Source of the DNA: Pseudonocardia ammonioxydans
Lineage (GTDB): Bacteria > Actinomycetota > Actinomycetes > Mycobacteriales > Pseudonocardiaceae
Assembly: GCF_900115005.1 (NCBI RefSeq)
Contig: NZ_FOUY01000009.1
Location: forward strand, 1-64,000
Length of the DNA stretch: 64,000 nt
Reading direction: 5' to 3'
Shown here: piece by piece, positions 50,271 to 63,324 of the stretch
Layout of the letters: every line of letters begins with the position of its first letter
How positions within the stretch are numbered: position 1 is the first letter of the stretch
Notes under the pieces: generated by a model
What the model was told of the DNA's origin: nothing
The model's database searches: none
What the model saw: the letters and a program-made list of their open reading frames with translations, nothing else
Program-made: the position numbers and the translations under genes

Positions 50271-51248
50271 CTACGAAGCGGCGCGGTCCAGCAGGCCCGC
50301 GATGTCGGCGGCGATCCGGTCGGGCTGCTCCCCGTTGACCGCGTGCGTCGCCTCCGGGTAGTGGCGGACGTTGCCGGCTCCGAAGGCGCGCTCGGCCACG
50401 CCCACCGACGTCGCCGGGTCGTGCATCACCGAGCGGCCGGCCACGACGGCCAGCACCGGCACGGTGATCCCGCGCAGCTGCTCCTCGGAGATGGTGGACG
50501 GCTGCGGCTGGCGCATCGCGTAGCCGTACATCCCGGACTCGATCATCTCCGCGACCGGCACGTCCTCCACCGGTGCACCGCCCGCGGTGTAGGAGTTGAA
50601 CGCGTCGCGCCAGCTGCGCGGCATCCAGGAGAACGCGACCGGGAGCGAACGGACGACCGTCTCGAGCGGGATGTCGCCGTAGACGTGGATCGGGTCGAGC
50701 AGCGTCAGGCTCGCCAGCGGCGCGTCCGGCCGCTGCACGGCGAGGTTGGCGGCGGTCCACCCGCCGATCGACATGCCGACCACGTGGAAGCGCTCCGGTG
50801 GCAGGGCGCGCAGGGCCTCGTCGAACCACGCGGCCTGGTCGGCGTGCGTGGCGATCGGACGGTCCTGGACGCTGTGGCCGGGCTCGCCGAGCAGGTCGAC
50901 CACCCACACGTCGCGCAGGGCCAGCAGCGAGGGCAGGTTGTCGGCGAACACCGGCGCACCGGACTTCGTGCCGGGTACCAGCAGCAACGGGTCGGCCCCC
51001 GGGTTCGCGCCCGCGAACCGGTAAGCACGGACGACGCCGAAGCCGGTGCGCACGTCGAGCGTCGCGGCCGGGGGCGGGAGGTCGTCCATCGCCCGCGCGT
51101 ACTTCGCCCGGTAGTCGTCGACCGCCTCGGCCGAGGTGAAGTACCCGACCGGGGACGTGTCACGCAGCGCGAGCGCGCCACCCAGCAGGACGCACACGAT
51201 CACCAGCAGCGTGGTCAGCAGCCGTCGTCGACGCAGTGACTGAACCAT
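50271..51248 (-). CDS. Membrane-anchored or exported alpha/beta hydrolase
   Basis: This 325-aa protein has an N-terminal anchor/signal segment (RRRLLTTLLVIVCVLLGGALAL) and an alpha/beta hydrolase domain with LLVPGTKSG, nucleophile elbow GMSIGG and catalytic His in PEATHAVN. It probably acts outside the membrane. It is the first gene of an operon with the TetR regulator at 49670. Substrate is unknown. Confidence 0.86.
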   Translation of the reverse strand: MVQSLRRRRLLTTLLVIVCVLLGGALALRDTSPVGYFTSAEAVDDYRAKYARAMDDLPPPAATLDVRTGFGVVRAYRFAGANPGADPLLLVPGTKSGAPVFADNLPSLLALRDVWVVDLLGEPGHSVQDRPIATHADQAAWFDEALRALPPERFHVVGMSIGGWTAANLAVQRPDAPLASLTLLDPIHVYGDIPLETVVRSLPVAFSWMPRSWRDAFNSYTAGGAPVEDVPVAEMIESGMYGYAMRQPQPSTISEEQLRGITVPVLAVVAGRSVMHDPATSVGVAERAFGAGNVRHYPEATHAVNGEQPDRIAADIAGLLDRAAS

Positions 51249-51255
51249 GGTCAGC

Positions 51256-51274
51256 AGTCTGACCGATTGGTAAG
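51256..51274 (-). promoter_or_regulatory. Promoter and TetR-type operator of the hydrolase-tetR operon
   Basis: On the minus strand CAGACT (51261-51256) is 7 nt before the ATG, a leaderless-type -10. It overlaps CTTACCAATCGGTCAG (51259-51274), an imperfect 16-bp palindrome with 12 of 16 symmetric positions. Confidence 0.5.
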
Positions 51275-51306
51275 TGTCGTGTCACCCGGTTTCCCGGAAC
51301 GGCTGG

Positions 51307-54757
<3,451 letters not shown>

Positions 54758-54903
54758 TCACCCGGGCGGGCCCGGCAGGCCTCCGGCCGGTGGCGACACC
54801 TCGACGGTAATGTCCGAGCCGCCGACCGCCCGGTGCTCCATGGCCGTTTGCGGTGACCGAGGACGGGCCGGGCATCGGCCGCCGGGAAAGGAGCCGCCTC
54901 CCG

Positions 54904-57114
54904 ATGGGCCCATCGACCTGGCTGTCCGCCGTTCCGGTCGCACTCGCCGCGGCAGTGTGGGTGATCGGACCGGGTCTGCTGGTGCTCCGCGCCGCAGGCC
55001 TGCGCGGGCTCAGCGCCTGGGGCGCGGCACCGATGGTGTCGGTGGCGCTCATCGCGACGTCGGCGGTACTGGGCACGACGCTCGGGCTCGGGTGGGGTCC
55101 TTGGGTACCGGCCGGTACCGCGGTACTCCTCGCACTCGCCGAGGTGGCCTTCCGCGGCTTCCTGGCCCGGCGCCCGGCGGGGAGCCCTCTGCACCGGGGT
55201 TGGCGATCAGCTTTGCGTGCGTGGGAACCGGGACGGCAACTCCGTGCCGCGCTCGTCCGGTGGCGCACCCCACGTGGCTTGTTCGCGCGGAGCCCCGACC
55301 CGGTAACCACCGCCCTTCCCCAGGTGTGGCGGACCTCCACGCAGCGTGAGGGGGTCGACGGCCACCGGGCGGGACTCGCCGCGTTCGCCGGTACATCCCT
55401 TGCCGCCGCGCTCGCCTGGTTGACGGTCGTGCTCGGGTTCGGCCCGGTCGACCAACTCTCGTCGACCTACGACGCCGTCTTCCACTACAACGGCGTCGCG
55501 CACATCCTCGGGACCGGCGATGCGTCGTCACTGACCCTGGGGACGCTCACCAGCCCCGGTTCCGCCAGCGCCTTCTATCCGGCCGCCTGGCACGACCTGG
55601 TCTCGCTGGTGGCGATGACCGCCGGGGCCGGCGTGCCGGTCGCGACCAACCTCACGGCCTGGTCGGTCGCCGCACTGATCTTTCCGTTGTCGTCGCTGCT
55701 GCTGACCCGGCATACGCTCGGCCGGTCGGCAGGGGCCGCGTTCGCCGCCCCGGTCATCGCGACGGCGTTCACCGGGTTCCCGTGGGCACTGATGTCATTC
55801 GGCGTGCTGTGGCCCAACCTGCTGGGTGTGGCGCTGCTGCCCGCGGCGCTGACGGTCGTGGCAGCACTGGTCGGCACGGTCAATGAGCCGGTACTGCGTC
55901 CTCCGGGTGCAGCCGTGCTCGCCGTCGCAGCACTGCCGGCGCTCGGTTTCGCCCACCCGAACGCCGTGTTCAGCCTCGCCGTACTCGGCCTGTTCCCGAT
56001 TCTGTGGGCTCTGCTCCGGCTGACCCGTCAGCGGATCCTGACCTCTCGCTTCTGGCAACCGCTGCTCGGGCTGTTCGTGACGCTCGGTGCCGTGGCCGTC
56101 GTGGTGTGGCTGATGGTCGCCTCGCCGTTGTTGGCAGGTGTCCGCGGTTTCGACTGGCCGGCTTTCACCTCGACCCCGGAAGCGGTCGTCGAGGTCTTCC
56201 TCCTGTCCACCAACAGCCGGCCCGCGCTGTGGCCGATCGGAGTGCTGGTGGTCGTCGGCGCCGTGGCCGCGCTCCGCCGGATCACGACGTCCTGGCTGGT
56301 CCCCGCCCACCTCGCGTCCGGTTTCCTCTACGTGTTGGCAGCGTCCCGGGAGGATGCCCTCACCGCCGGCCTGACCGGGGCCTGGTACAACGACTCGTAC
56401 CGGCTGGCCGCGATGCTCCCGGTGACCGGGGTTCCGCTCGCCGTGCTCGGTGTGGTCACGCTCGCCGGCTTGCTGCGCCAGGTCCTGCTGGCTCGCCCCG
56501 CTCCGGTCGGGCCCGCATTGCGCCGACGGGGGGCGTCGGCTGCGCTCGTCGTCGGATGTGTGATCGCGCTGGTCCTCGGCTACGGGGGCCTGCGGGTCGG
56601 GCTGCACTCGGTCGTACTCGCGGGGACGTACCGCGAGCCCGCGGACGTGCTGCTGGACTCCGGGCAGCGGCAGTTCCTCGAGGACGTCGCGCCACTGATC
56701 CCGGAGGACGCGGTCGTCGCCGCTGACCCGTACACCGGCAATGCGCTGTTGTACCCGCTGACAGGGCGCGAGGTGCTGTTCCCGCACCTGATCGGCGACT
56801 GGACCCCTGAGCAGACCCTGCTGGCGACCCGGATGCGGGACGCCGCCTCCGACCCGGAGGTCTGCGCGGCCGCGGCCGCCACCCGGGTCCAGTACGTACT
56901 GAGTGGCCCGGTCACCTTCTGGCCGTGGCACGGTGGCGCCGGCTGGTACCCCGGGCTGCACGATCTCGGTCCGGTGCCCGGGTTCGAGCTGGTCGCCTCC
57001 GGAGGCGGACAGGAACTCTGGCGGCTCACCGCGTGCGACCCGGCGAACCCGGCGGATCCGGACGCACAGGCCATGCCGCCCGGAGCACAGCCCGTTCCCG
57101 AGCCCACGCCCTGA
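54904..57114 (+). CDS. Large GT-C-like membrane protein, second of a tandem pair
   Basis: This 736-aa protein is a paralogue of the 52673 product: WLSAVPVALAAAVWVIGPG at the start, YDAVFHYNGVAHIL in the first loop, FPWALMSFGVLWPNLLGVAL in the middle, DPYTGNALLYPLTGREVLFPHL near the end. An extra loop of about 60 residues (110-170) is specific to this copy. ATG 54904 has AAAGGAG upstream. It appears to use more varied third-position codons than its neighbours (GTA, CGT, TCG/TCA), hinting at a different history. Confidence 0.75.
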   Translation: MGPSTWLSAVPVALAAAVWVIGPGLLVLRAAGLRGLSAWGAAPMVSVALIATSAVLGTTLGLGWGPWVPAGTAVLLALAEVAFRGFLARRPAGSPLHRGWRSALRAWEPGRQLRAALVRWRTPRGLFARSPDPVTTALPQVWRTSTQREGVDGHRAGLAAFAGTSLAAALAWLTVVLGFGPVDQLSSTYDAVFHYNGVAHILGTGDASSLTLGTLTSPGSASAFYPAAWHDLVSLVAMTAGAGVPVATNLTAWSVAALIFPLSSLLLTRHTLGRSAGAAFAAPVIATAFTGFPWALMSFGVLWPNLLGVALLPAALTVVAALVGTVNEPVLRPPGAAVLAVAALPALGFAHPNAVFSLAVLGLFPILWALLRLTRQRILTSRFWQPLLGLFVTLGAVAVVVWLMVASPLLAGVRGFDWPAFTSTPEAVVEVFLLSTNSRPALWPIGVLVVVGAVAALRRITTSWLVPAHLASGFLYVLAASREDALTAGLTGAWYNDSYRLAAMLPVTGVPLAVLGVVTLAGLLRQVLLARPAPVGPALRRRGASAALVVGCVIALVLGYGGLRVGLHSVVLAGTYREPADVLLDSGQRQFLEDVAPLIPEDAVVAADPYTGNALLYPLTGREVLFPHLIGDWTPEQTLLATRMRDAASDPEVCAAAAATRVQYVLSGPVTFWPWHGGAGWYPGLHDLGPVPGFELVASGGGQELWRLTACDPANPADPDAQAMPPGAQPVPEPTP

Positions 57115-57167
57115 CTCTCGTACGGTGAGTGCTCCGCCGACCGCCCGAACTGGAGAGCACCGCCGAC

Positions 57168-57947
57168 GTGGACCCGACCGAGCACACCGACCTCCCCGAG
57201 TACGAACGCTCGCTGCGCATGGTGGAGCGCCGGCGGCTCGCCACCGGTTTCGCGAAGCAGATCGCGATCACCACGGCGCCGTTCCTGGACCGTCCGTTCG
57301 CCGACTGCCGGGTGGCCGACATCGGCTGCGGCTACGGCTACACCGCGCTCGAGCTGGCGGGCATGTGCCGCGAGGTGGTCGGGATCGAGCCGAACGCCGC
57401 GCTGGCCGCCGAGGCGAACGCCCTCGCGGAGGAGGGCGGCGCGCGCAACTTCACGTTCCGCGTGCAGGGCATCGGCGAGTTCGGCCACGGTGCGGACGAG
57501 GGGGCGTTCGACGTCGCCGTCCTCGACAACGTCCTCGAGCACCTCGACGACCAGCCCGACGCGCTGGAGCGGATCGCGTCCTGCCTGCGCCCGGGCGGGG
57601 TCGCCTACATCCTGGTGCCAAACCGCTGGTGGCCGATCGAGGCGCACTACTCGCTGCCGTTCCTGGCGTGGCTGCCGCTGCCACTGGCGAACCGCTACCT
57701 ACGGTGGTCCGGGCGCGGCAACGACTACACCGACGCCAGCTACGCCCCGAGCTACCTGCGGATGCGCCGGCTGCTGGCCCGGCGCCCCGAGCTCGAGGCC
57801 CACTTCACCGTGCCCGGCGACGTCAGCCTGGCCGAGGGCGGTGGGTCGCGGCTGTACGCGGCGGGGGTCTCGGCACTGCGCCGGTTCCCGGCGCTCTGGG
57901 CGATCTCCAAGGCGTTCCTGGTCGTCGCGGTGAAGAAGCCGGCCTGA
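57168..57947 (+). CDS. SAM-dependent methyltransferase
   Basis: This 259-aa class I methyltransferase has motif I VADIGCGYGYTALEL, VVGIEPN after strand 2, and FDVAVLDNVLEHLDD. The insert VPNRWWPIEAHYSLPFLAWLPL is typical of Methyltransf_23 proteins in polysaccharide loci. GTG 57168 is chosen because GGAGAG lies about 10 nt upstream; GTG 57129 is an alternative. Only 3 bp separate it from aftA, so it may methylate a lipid-linked sugar. The substrate is inferred only. Confidence 0.82.
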   Translation: MDPTEHTDLPEYERSLRMVERRRLATGFAKQIAITTAPFLDRPFADCRVADIGCGYGYTALELAGMCREVVGIEPNAALAAEANALAEEGGARNFTFRVQGIGEFGHGADEGAFDVAVLDNVLEHLDDQPDALERIASCLRPGGVAYILVPNRWWPIEAHYSLPFLAWLPLPLANRYLRWSGRGNDYTDASYAPSYLRMRRLLARRPELEAHFTVPGDVSLAEGGGSRLYAAGVSALRRFPALWAISKAFLVVAVKKPA

Positions 57948-57950
57948 CCG

Positions 57951-59873
57951 GTGCCCGGCTCCCGGCGGCTCGCCGCGACGGCGGACCTGACACTCGGGCC
58001 GGTCGTCGCCGTCGCCGTGGCCGTGTTCGGCACCGCGCTGGCGGAGCGGCTCCCGATCCCGGCCGGCTCCAACGTCGCCCTGGCACTGACCGCATCCGGC
58101 GGTGCGGTGGTCGCCGCCCTCCTGGCCGCTGCGGTGTGGACGGCACGGCCGGTGATCGCCGTCCCGCTCACCTGGGCCGGGCTGGCCGCGATCCCGGCCG
58201 TGCCGCTGTCGCTGTTCCTCGCGAACACGCCGCACTACCTGTTCGGGGTCTCCGGTGACCAGCAGTTCCGGGTGCAGTTCCTGACCCGTTTCGCCGACTC
58301 CGCCCGGCTCGCCGACTTCGCCTACGCCGACCTGCCGCCGTACTACCCGGCGGCCTGGTTCTGGGTCGGTGGCCGCGCGGCGGCACTGGCCGGGGTCGAC
58401 GCGTGGGAGTTCCACAAGGTCTTCTCGATCGCGACCCTCGCGGTGACCGCGGTGCTCGCCTACGCGCTGTGGGCGCTGGTGACGACGCGCCGTCGGGCCC
58501 TCGGCGCGGCCGTCGCGACGACGCTCGCCGGCCTGGCGACACTGGCCGCCTACACCCCGTACTCCTGGCTCACCGGCGCGCTCGTCCCCCCGCTGGCGGT
58601 GCTGGGGTTGCGGCTGGTGCGCCGCACCGGTTCCTGGCTGCGCACCGCGGTCCTGGTCGGGCTGGTGCTCGGGCTGGCCGCGGTCACCCACACCCAGATC
58701 CTGATCTTCGCGGGGTTCGTGCTCACCGTGCTCGCAGCCGACGGGCTGCTCACCCGGTGGACGCGGCCGGTCCCGCTGCTCGTGACGGTCGGCGTCGTGC
58801 TCGCCGCGGCCCTCCCGCTGACCCTCGTGCACTGGCTGCCGTACCTGCTCGCGTCGGCGGGTGAGCCGACCTACAGCGCGGGCCAGCACTTCCTCGCCGA
58901 GTCCGGGTCCCGCTGGCCGCTGCCGATGCTGGAGGCGACCGCGCTCGGCGGGCTCTGCCTGGCCGGGACGGTGTGGATCGTGGCCCGGTTCGGCCGGTCC
59001 ACCGTGGCCCGTGCGCTCGGGGTGACGGTGGCGTGCGGGTACGCCTGGTACCTGCTGTCGACGCTGGCGCTGACGGCCGGGACGACGCTGCTGGCGTTCC
59101 GGATCGAACCGGTCATCGCCGCCGCGCTCGCCTCCGGCGCCGTGGGCGCCGCCGCTGAGGTCGTGCACCGGTTCCGGACGAACGTGCCAGGGTCGGACGG
59201 CGGGGCCGGACGGCCCACGCCGACCCCCGACCCGAGGGCCAGGCCCCGGGGCGAGCGCGACCGTCGCCGGAACCCGACTGCCGCCGTCGTCACCGTGCTC
59301 GCCGCGGTCGCCGTCGTCGCCCAGGTGCAGACCGTCCCGGAGACCTACGAGTGGGCCGGCGCCGCGCAGGACTACCGCCCGGACGGGACGAAGCCCGACG
59401 GTTCCCGTGATCCGGGTGACGCGAACGCCTGGCTCGGCGAGCTCCGGGCGACGATCGACGGGCTGACCGGCCGCGCGCCTCGGGAGGTCGTCGTCGCGAG
59501 TGCGAACCAGACGTTGCTGACCTACACCCCGTACTTCTCGTGGCAGGCCTCCTCCGCCCAGTACGCGAACCCGCTCGCGAACTACCCGGCGCGCACCGAC
59601 GAGCTCCGTCGGTGGACGACCGCGGCCGGGCCCGCGCAGCTGCTCGGCGCGCTGGAGGGCAGCCCGGCGCGGGCACCGTCGGTGTTCGTGTTCTCCCGGA
59701 CCCCGGACGGCCTCCTGCAGCTGCCGACGACCGAGGACCGGTTCCCGGACCCCGACTCGGGAGCCCCGGCCGCGACGTTCGCGCCGCAGCTGTTCGACGA
59801 CCCCGCCTGGCAGCGGCGGGACGTGGGGCCCTACGCGGTGTTGGTGCGAGTCCCCGGCCCGCCGGTGCCCTGA
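57951..59873 (+). CDS. aftA: Galactan 5-O-arabinofuranosyltransferase AftA
   Basis: This 640-aa protein matches Mtb AftA (Rv3792, 643 aa) in length and order. It has about eleven membrane helices, the catalytic loop LFGVSGDQQFRVQFLTRFAD (Asp103), the stretch LPPYYPAAWFWVGGRAAALAG and a C-terminal outer domain with TPYFSWQASSAQYANPLANY. It adds the first arabinofuranose residues to the galactan from decaprenyl-P-arabinose, which primes Emb enzymes. Unlike Mtb, it is not next to embC or dprE2. Start is GTG 57951. Confidence 0.93.
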   Translation: MPGSRRLAATADLTLGPVVAVAVAVFGTALAERLPIPAGSNVALALTASGGAVVAALLAAAVWTARPVIAVPLTWAGLAAIPAVPLSLFLANTPHYLFGVSGDQQFRVQFLTRFADSARLADFAYADLPPYYPAAWFWVGGRAAALAGVDAWEFHKVFSIATLAVTAVLAYALWALVTTRRRALGAAVATTLAGLATLAAYTPYSWLTGALVPPLAVLGLRLVRRTGSWLRTAVLVGLVLGLAAVTHTQILIFAGFVLTVLAADGLLTRWTRPVPLLVTVGVVLAAALPLTLVHWLPYLLASAGEPTYSAGQHFLAESGSRWPLPMLEATALGGLCLAGTVWIVARFGRSTVARALGVTVACGYAWYLLSTLALTAGTTLLAFRIEPVIAAALASGAVGAAAEVVHRFRTNVPGSDGGAGRPTPTPDPRARPRGERDRRRNPTAAVVTVLAAVAVVAQVQTVPETYEWAGAAQDYRPDGTKPDGSRDPGDANAWLGELRATIDGLTGRAPREVVVASANQTLLTYTPYFSWQASSAQYANPLANYPARTDELRRWTTAAGPAQLLGALEGSPARAPSVFVFSRTPDGLLQLPTTEDRFPDPDSGAPAATFAPQLFDDPAWQRRDVGPYAVLVRVPGPPVP

Positions 59874-59901
59874 GCGGCCTCGGCGGCGGAGCGCGATGCC
59901 G

Positions 59902-61187
59902 TCACGCCACATCGGCGGGCCGTGGACGGGCCCGTGGTCGCTGCATCGGGTCGATCCAGCGGGGCGGCACAAACTCGGGAAGCCCGTCGCGGATGCGCAC
60001 GATCCACTCGGAGTGGTGCAGCAGGCGGTGATGGACCCGGCACAGCATCACGCAGTTGCCCAGCGAGGTCTCCCCGTCGGCCTCCCACGGGCGGATGTGG
60101 TGGACCTCGCACCAGGACGGTGGCCGGTTGCAGCCGGGGTGGGCACAGCCGCGATCACGAGCGGTGATCGCGCGGCGCAGCCCGTCCGGGACGGTGCGCT
60201 TGATGCGGCCGACGTCGAGGGGCTGCCCCTGGCCGTTCATGACGATGGGGACCACACCGGCGTCGCAGGCCAGCATCCGCAGGCTCTCGGGGGTGATCTG
60301 ACCACCGAAGTCGAGCACGGCCGCACGGGCACGGCGCTGCAGGTCCTCGAGACCGATCAGCACACTGATGACGGGGCGGCGGCCACCGGTCTCGGGGAGG
60401 TCACCGTGGTCGAGTGCCCGGGCGCAGATCTCGGACAGCCCCTCGGCCTGCCGTTGCTCGGGTGAGCGCTCGTCGAGGTTGTCGCGTGGGGCGGCGAGGG
60501 CGTCGACGGCGGTGGCGATGGCGTCGAACAGGGCGGCGTCGTCGAAGCGGCCCCGGATGCGACCGCCCGATCCCGTGCGGTTCGCCACCACCGTGAGCGT
60601 GTTGATCTGGGGCGGTGGGGTGTCGTCGGGTTCGGGCCCGTCGTCGTCGAGGGCCTCGATCAGCCGGGTGGCCCAGGTGTGCAACTCGCCCGGGTTGTAG
60701 ACGGTGGCGTGCTCGGCGATCTCGGCCTCGGCCAGGGCGAGCCGGTCCGGATGGATGCGGCGGGCGGCGTGGCTGCCGAGCACGGTGGCGATGACGTGCA
60801 CGTGGCGCAGCCCGATGCGGCCGTCGGCGAAGCGCTCGGCGGTGGCCGGCAACGCGGGCGGCTGCGGGGTGCCGTCGAGGGCGGTGCGGGGGTGGACGTG
60901 CTCTCCGCGGCGAGGGTGCGACGGCGGGCGTCGGCACGGTCCCAGTTGAGCAGGTCGGCCAGGGCGAGAGCGGGGTTGCGGTAGCCGCGTTCGGTGAACG
61001 AGCCCTCGCGGTCGAGCGCGGCAACGGTGGCGACCGTGACCTGGTCGAGCCGCCGCACCCCGCCCTCGCACAGGGTGAGGACCGACAGGCGCTCCTCGGC
61101 GGTGGCATCGGGCCCGGCGGCGGCCCGCAGCGCGGCGACCGCCTCGGTGAGGAGGCGATGCGCGGTGGCGAGGCGCTCGCTGGGCAT
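59902..61187 (-). pseudogene. Frameshifted DUF222/HNH endonuclease (13E12 repeat type)
   Basis: The first frame starts ATG 61187 (MPSERLATAHRLL) and carries the N-terminal DUF222 region to about 60905; the rest of DUF222 and the HNH domain (CAHPGCNRPPSWCEVHHIRPW, CRVHHRLLHH) continue in another frame to 59902. The join is at GCGGAGAGCACGTC (60897-60910); removing two bases (AG) restores the family text AAEHVHPRTALDGTP. So a 2-bp gain or 1-bp loss breaks an otherwise intact gene of about 428 codons. It may be a real pseudogene or a sequencing error. A LexA-like box precedes it. Confidence 0.85.
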
Positions 61188-61200
61188 GAACCCATGCTAC

Positions 61201-61216
61201 TCGAACATACGTTTGA
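61201..61216 (-). promoter_or_regulatory. LexA (SOS) box before the DUF222/HNH gene
   Basis: TCGAACATACGTTTGA matches the actinobacterial SOS consensus TCGAAC-N4-GTTCGA with one mismatch. It lies 14 bp before the start codon. LexA control is known for some 13E12 genes in Mycobacterium. Confidence 0.65.
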
Positions 61217-61299
61217 TCGACTGTCCGTCGTCGCAGGTCGAGCGCCACTCACCGACACGTGCCGACGGTGAGGAGCACGGTGTCCCCGTCCTCCCCGCT

Positions 61300-61698
61300 T
61301 CAGACCTGCACCACGGTGACGACGTTGCCGTCCGGGTCGCGGAGCATGAACATCCTCGGCGCGCCCGGGGTCTCGTCCTCGTCGAGCGGGTCGAGGTCGA
61401 GGCCACCGACGGCGGCGAGCCGGGCGTGCTCGGCGGCGACGTCCGGGGTCTCGACGCCGATGGCGCTGCCACCGGGCTCGTCGAACATCGGCGGGTTCAG
61501 CGCGAGCCGCGCGGTCGAGCCGGGCGGGGCGACCTCCAGCCAGCGGTGCTCACCGTTCTCCCCGAACCGGGTGTCGCCGCGGACCTCGAAGCCGAGCTTC
61601 TGCGTGTAGAAGTCCCGCGCCGCGTCCTGGTCGGCGACGGTGAACATGACGACGCTGATGTTGTTCACGGTCGTCGGGTTCTGCGTGTGGGTGCTCAT
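61300..61698 (-). CDS. VOC-family (glyoxalase/bleomycin-resistance-like) protein
   Basis: This 132-aa protein has one VOC domain made of two beta-alpha-beta-beta-beta units (FTVADQDAARDFYTQKLGFEV and FMLRDPDGNVVTVVQ). The late Asp-Pro-Asp-Gly-Asn turn is typical. It could be a lyase, dioxygenase or binding protein; short VOC proteins often lack a known role. ATG 61698 is chosen over a GTG at 61707. It stands alone between the HNH gene and the AftB-like gene. Confidence 0.87.
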   Translation of the reverse strand: MSTHTQNPTTVNNISVVMFTVADQDAARDFYTQKLGFEVRGDTRFGENGEHRWLEVAPPGSTARLALNPPMFDEPGGSAIGVETPDVAAEHARLAAVGGLDLDPLDEDETPGAPRMFMLRDPDGNVVTVVQV

Positions 61699-61752
61699 AC
61701 CGACCACGACCGCGCTGCCGGTCGGAACTCATCGGTGCGGCAGAATCCGGCC

Positions 61753-63318
61753 ATGCTGACCGCTCCCCGCCGGGCCGACGAGCCACGGACCGCGGGCCCG
61801 GAGCCGCACCGCAGCCGCCGTCCGGTGCTGCTCGCCGCCGCGCTCCTCGCGCTCGCCGCCGGGCTCTGGGCGTGCTGGTCGGTCACCGTCGACGACGCCT
61901 ACATCACCTACCGGTACAGCGCGAACCTCGCGCACGGCTTCGGCGCGACCTGGAATCCCGGTCAGGACCCGGTGGAGGGGTTCACCAACTTCAGCTGGAT
62001 GCTGTGGCACGCCCCCTGGGTGTGGCTCGGCGTCCCCCTCCCGATCGTCTCCAAGCTCACCGCCGGAGCCTGTGCCGCGGTGATCGTGTGGGTCCTGGTG
62101 ACCGAACCCCGCACCCGCTCCGGGGCGGTCGTCGCGGCGGGGAGCTTCGCCCTGTTCCTGCCGACCTGGGTCCACGTCGACTCCGGGCTGGAGACGGGAC
62201 CGTTCGCACTGGTCGTCCTCCGCGCGGTGGTGCTCGCCGCTCGCCTGCTCCACGACCGGGACGCGGCCGTGCGGGCCGGGGAGATCCCGCTCCTGCTGCT
62301 CCTCGCCGGCACCCTGCGCCCGGACGGCGTGCTCGGTGTCGCCCCCGCGCTGCTGGTGCTGCTGTGGCTCCGGCGTCGGGACCGCACGGTGTGGTTGTGG
62401 ACGGCCGGGGCCGGTGTCGTCGGCGTGGTGTACCTGGCCGGTCGGTGGCTGTACTACGGCCACCTGCTCCCGAACACCTTCTACGTCAAGGTCGGGGTCG
62501 AGGCCGCCACCGACGGCCGCTGGCTCCAGCTGACCGCCGCGACCTTCCTGCCGCTGCTGGCCTTCGCCGTCGCGGCGCTGTTCCGGACCCGGGTCGCGGC
62601 GCCGGCCGCGCTGGTCCTGGCGAGCTGCACCGCGTTGTGGATCATCCCGGCGCTGTCCGCGCCGGCGATGGACTACCTGTCCCGGTTCGCGTGGCACGGG
62701 TTCCCACTGCTCTGCCTGGCCGCCGCGTGGGCCCTGGACACCGCGGACCTGCGGCGGGTGGCCGCCGGTGCCGCCGTCGTCGCCGTGGCGTGGACGACTG
62801 CAGCCGGGTTCCTGGCCCCGGACGCCCGGACCCTGGTCCACTACGGCGACGACCTGCGCCGGGCACACATCGCCATCGGGCTCGCACTGGCCGACACCGA
62901 CCTGCCTGCCGAGCGCCGGACGGTCGCGGTGACCGACGCCGGGGCGATCCCGTACTTCTCCGAGTGGACCACGACCGACTACATCGGACTCAACGACGAG
63001 CGGCTCGCGCACGGGGCGTCCCCGACCGACGTGCTGCTCGCCGACGATCCCACGGTCCTGGTCGTCACGAGCTCGACGCCGGAGCCGCCGCCCGCGTCCT
63101 GGCGGACGGATCTTCCCCGGGTACTGGGCGACCGGGAACTCGTCGGCGTGGCCCAGATGCGGCCGGAGTACTTCCAGCTGGTGTTCGCGAAGCCGGACGT
63201 CGCGGGTGATGTGCGGGCGGCCCTGGATCAGCGGCTGGCCGAAGCGCGTGCCGTGACCGACGCACGTCTGGACCCGGGCTATACGCGCTGGGTGGAGCGG
63301 TTGTCCGGCAGCAGCTGA
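61753..63318 (+). CDS. AftB-like GT-C arabinofuranosyltransferase candidate
   Basis: This 521-aa protein has about ten membrane helices. The first outer loop has Asp47-Asp48 (TVDDAYITYRYSANLA) and VEGFTNFSWMLW. Later features are SGLETG, RPDGVLG and YYGHLLPNTFYVK. These match in order the AftB/LphB-like family (Mtb AftB has ADDGLIVLR, SGLESG, RPELA, YYGLLVPST). AftB adds the terminal beta-1,2 arabinose. It is about 100 residues shorter than Mtb AftB, so a related GT is possible. CAGAAT (61741-61746) is 6 nt before the ATG. Confidence 0.68.
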   Translation: MLTAPRRADEPRTAGPEPHRSRRPVLLAAALLALAAGLWACWSVTVDDAYITYRYSANLAHGFGATWNPGQDPVEGFTNFSWMLWHAPWVWLGVPLPIVSKLTAGACAAVIVWVLVTEPRTRSGAVVAAGSFALFLPTWVHVDSGLETGPFALVVLRAVVLAARLLHDRDAAVRAGEIPLLLLLAGTLRPDGVLGVAPALLVLLWLRRRDRTVWLWTAGAGVVGVVYLAGRWLYYGHLLPNTFYVKVGVEAATDGRWLQLTAATFLPLLAFAVAALFRTRVAAPAALVLASCTALWIIPALSAPAMDYLSRFAWHGFPLLCLAAAWALDTADLRRVAAGAAVVAVAWTTAAGFLAPDARTLVHYGDDLRRAHIAIGLALADTDLPAERRTVAVTDAGAIPYFSEWTTTDYIGLNDERLAHGASPTDVLLADDPTVLVVTSSTPEPPPASWRTDLPRVLGDRELVGVAQMRPEYFQLVFAKPDVAGDVRAALDQRLAEARAVTDARLDPGYTRWVERLSGSS

Positions 63319-63324
63319 GGCCGG

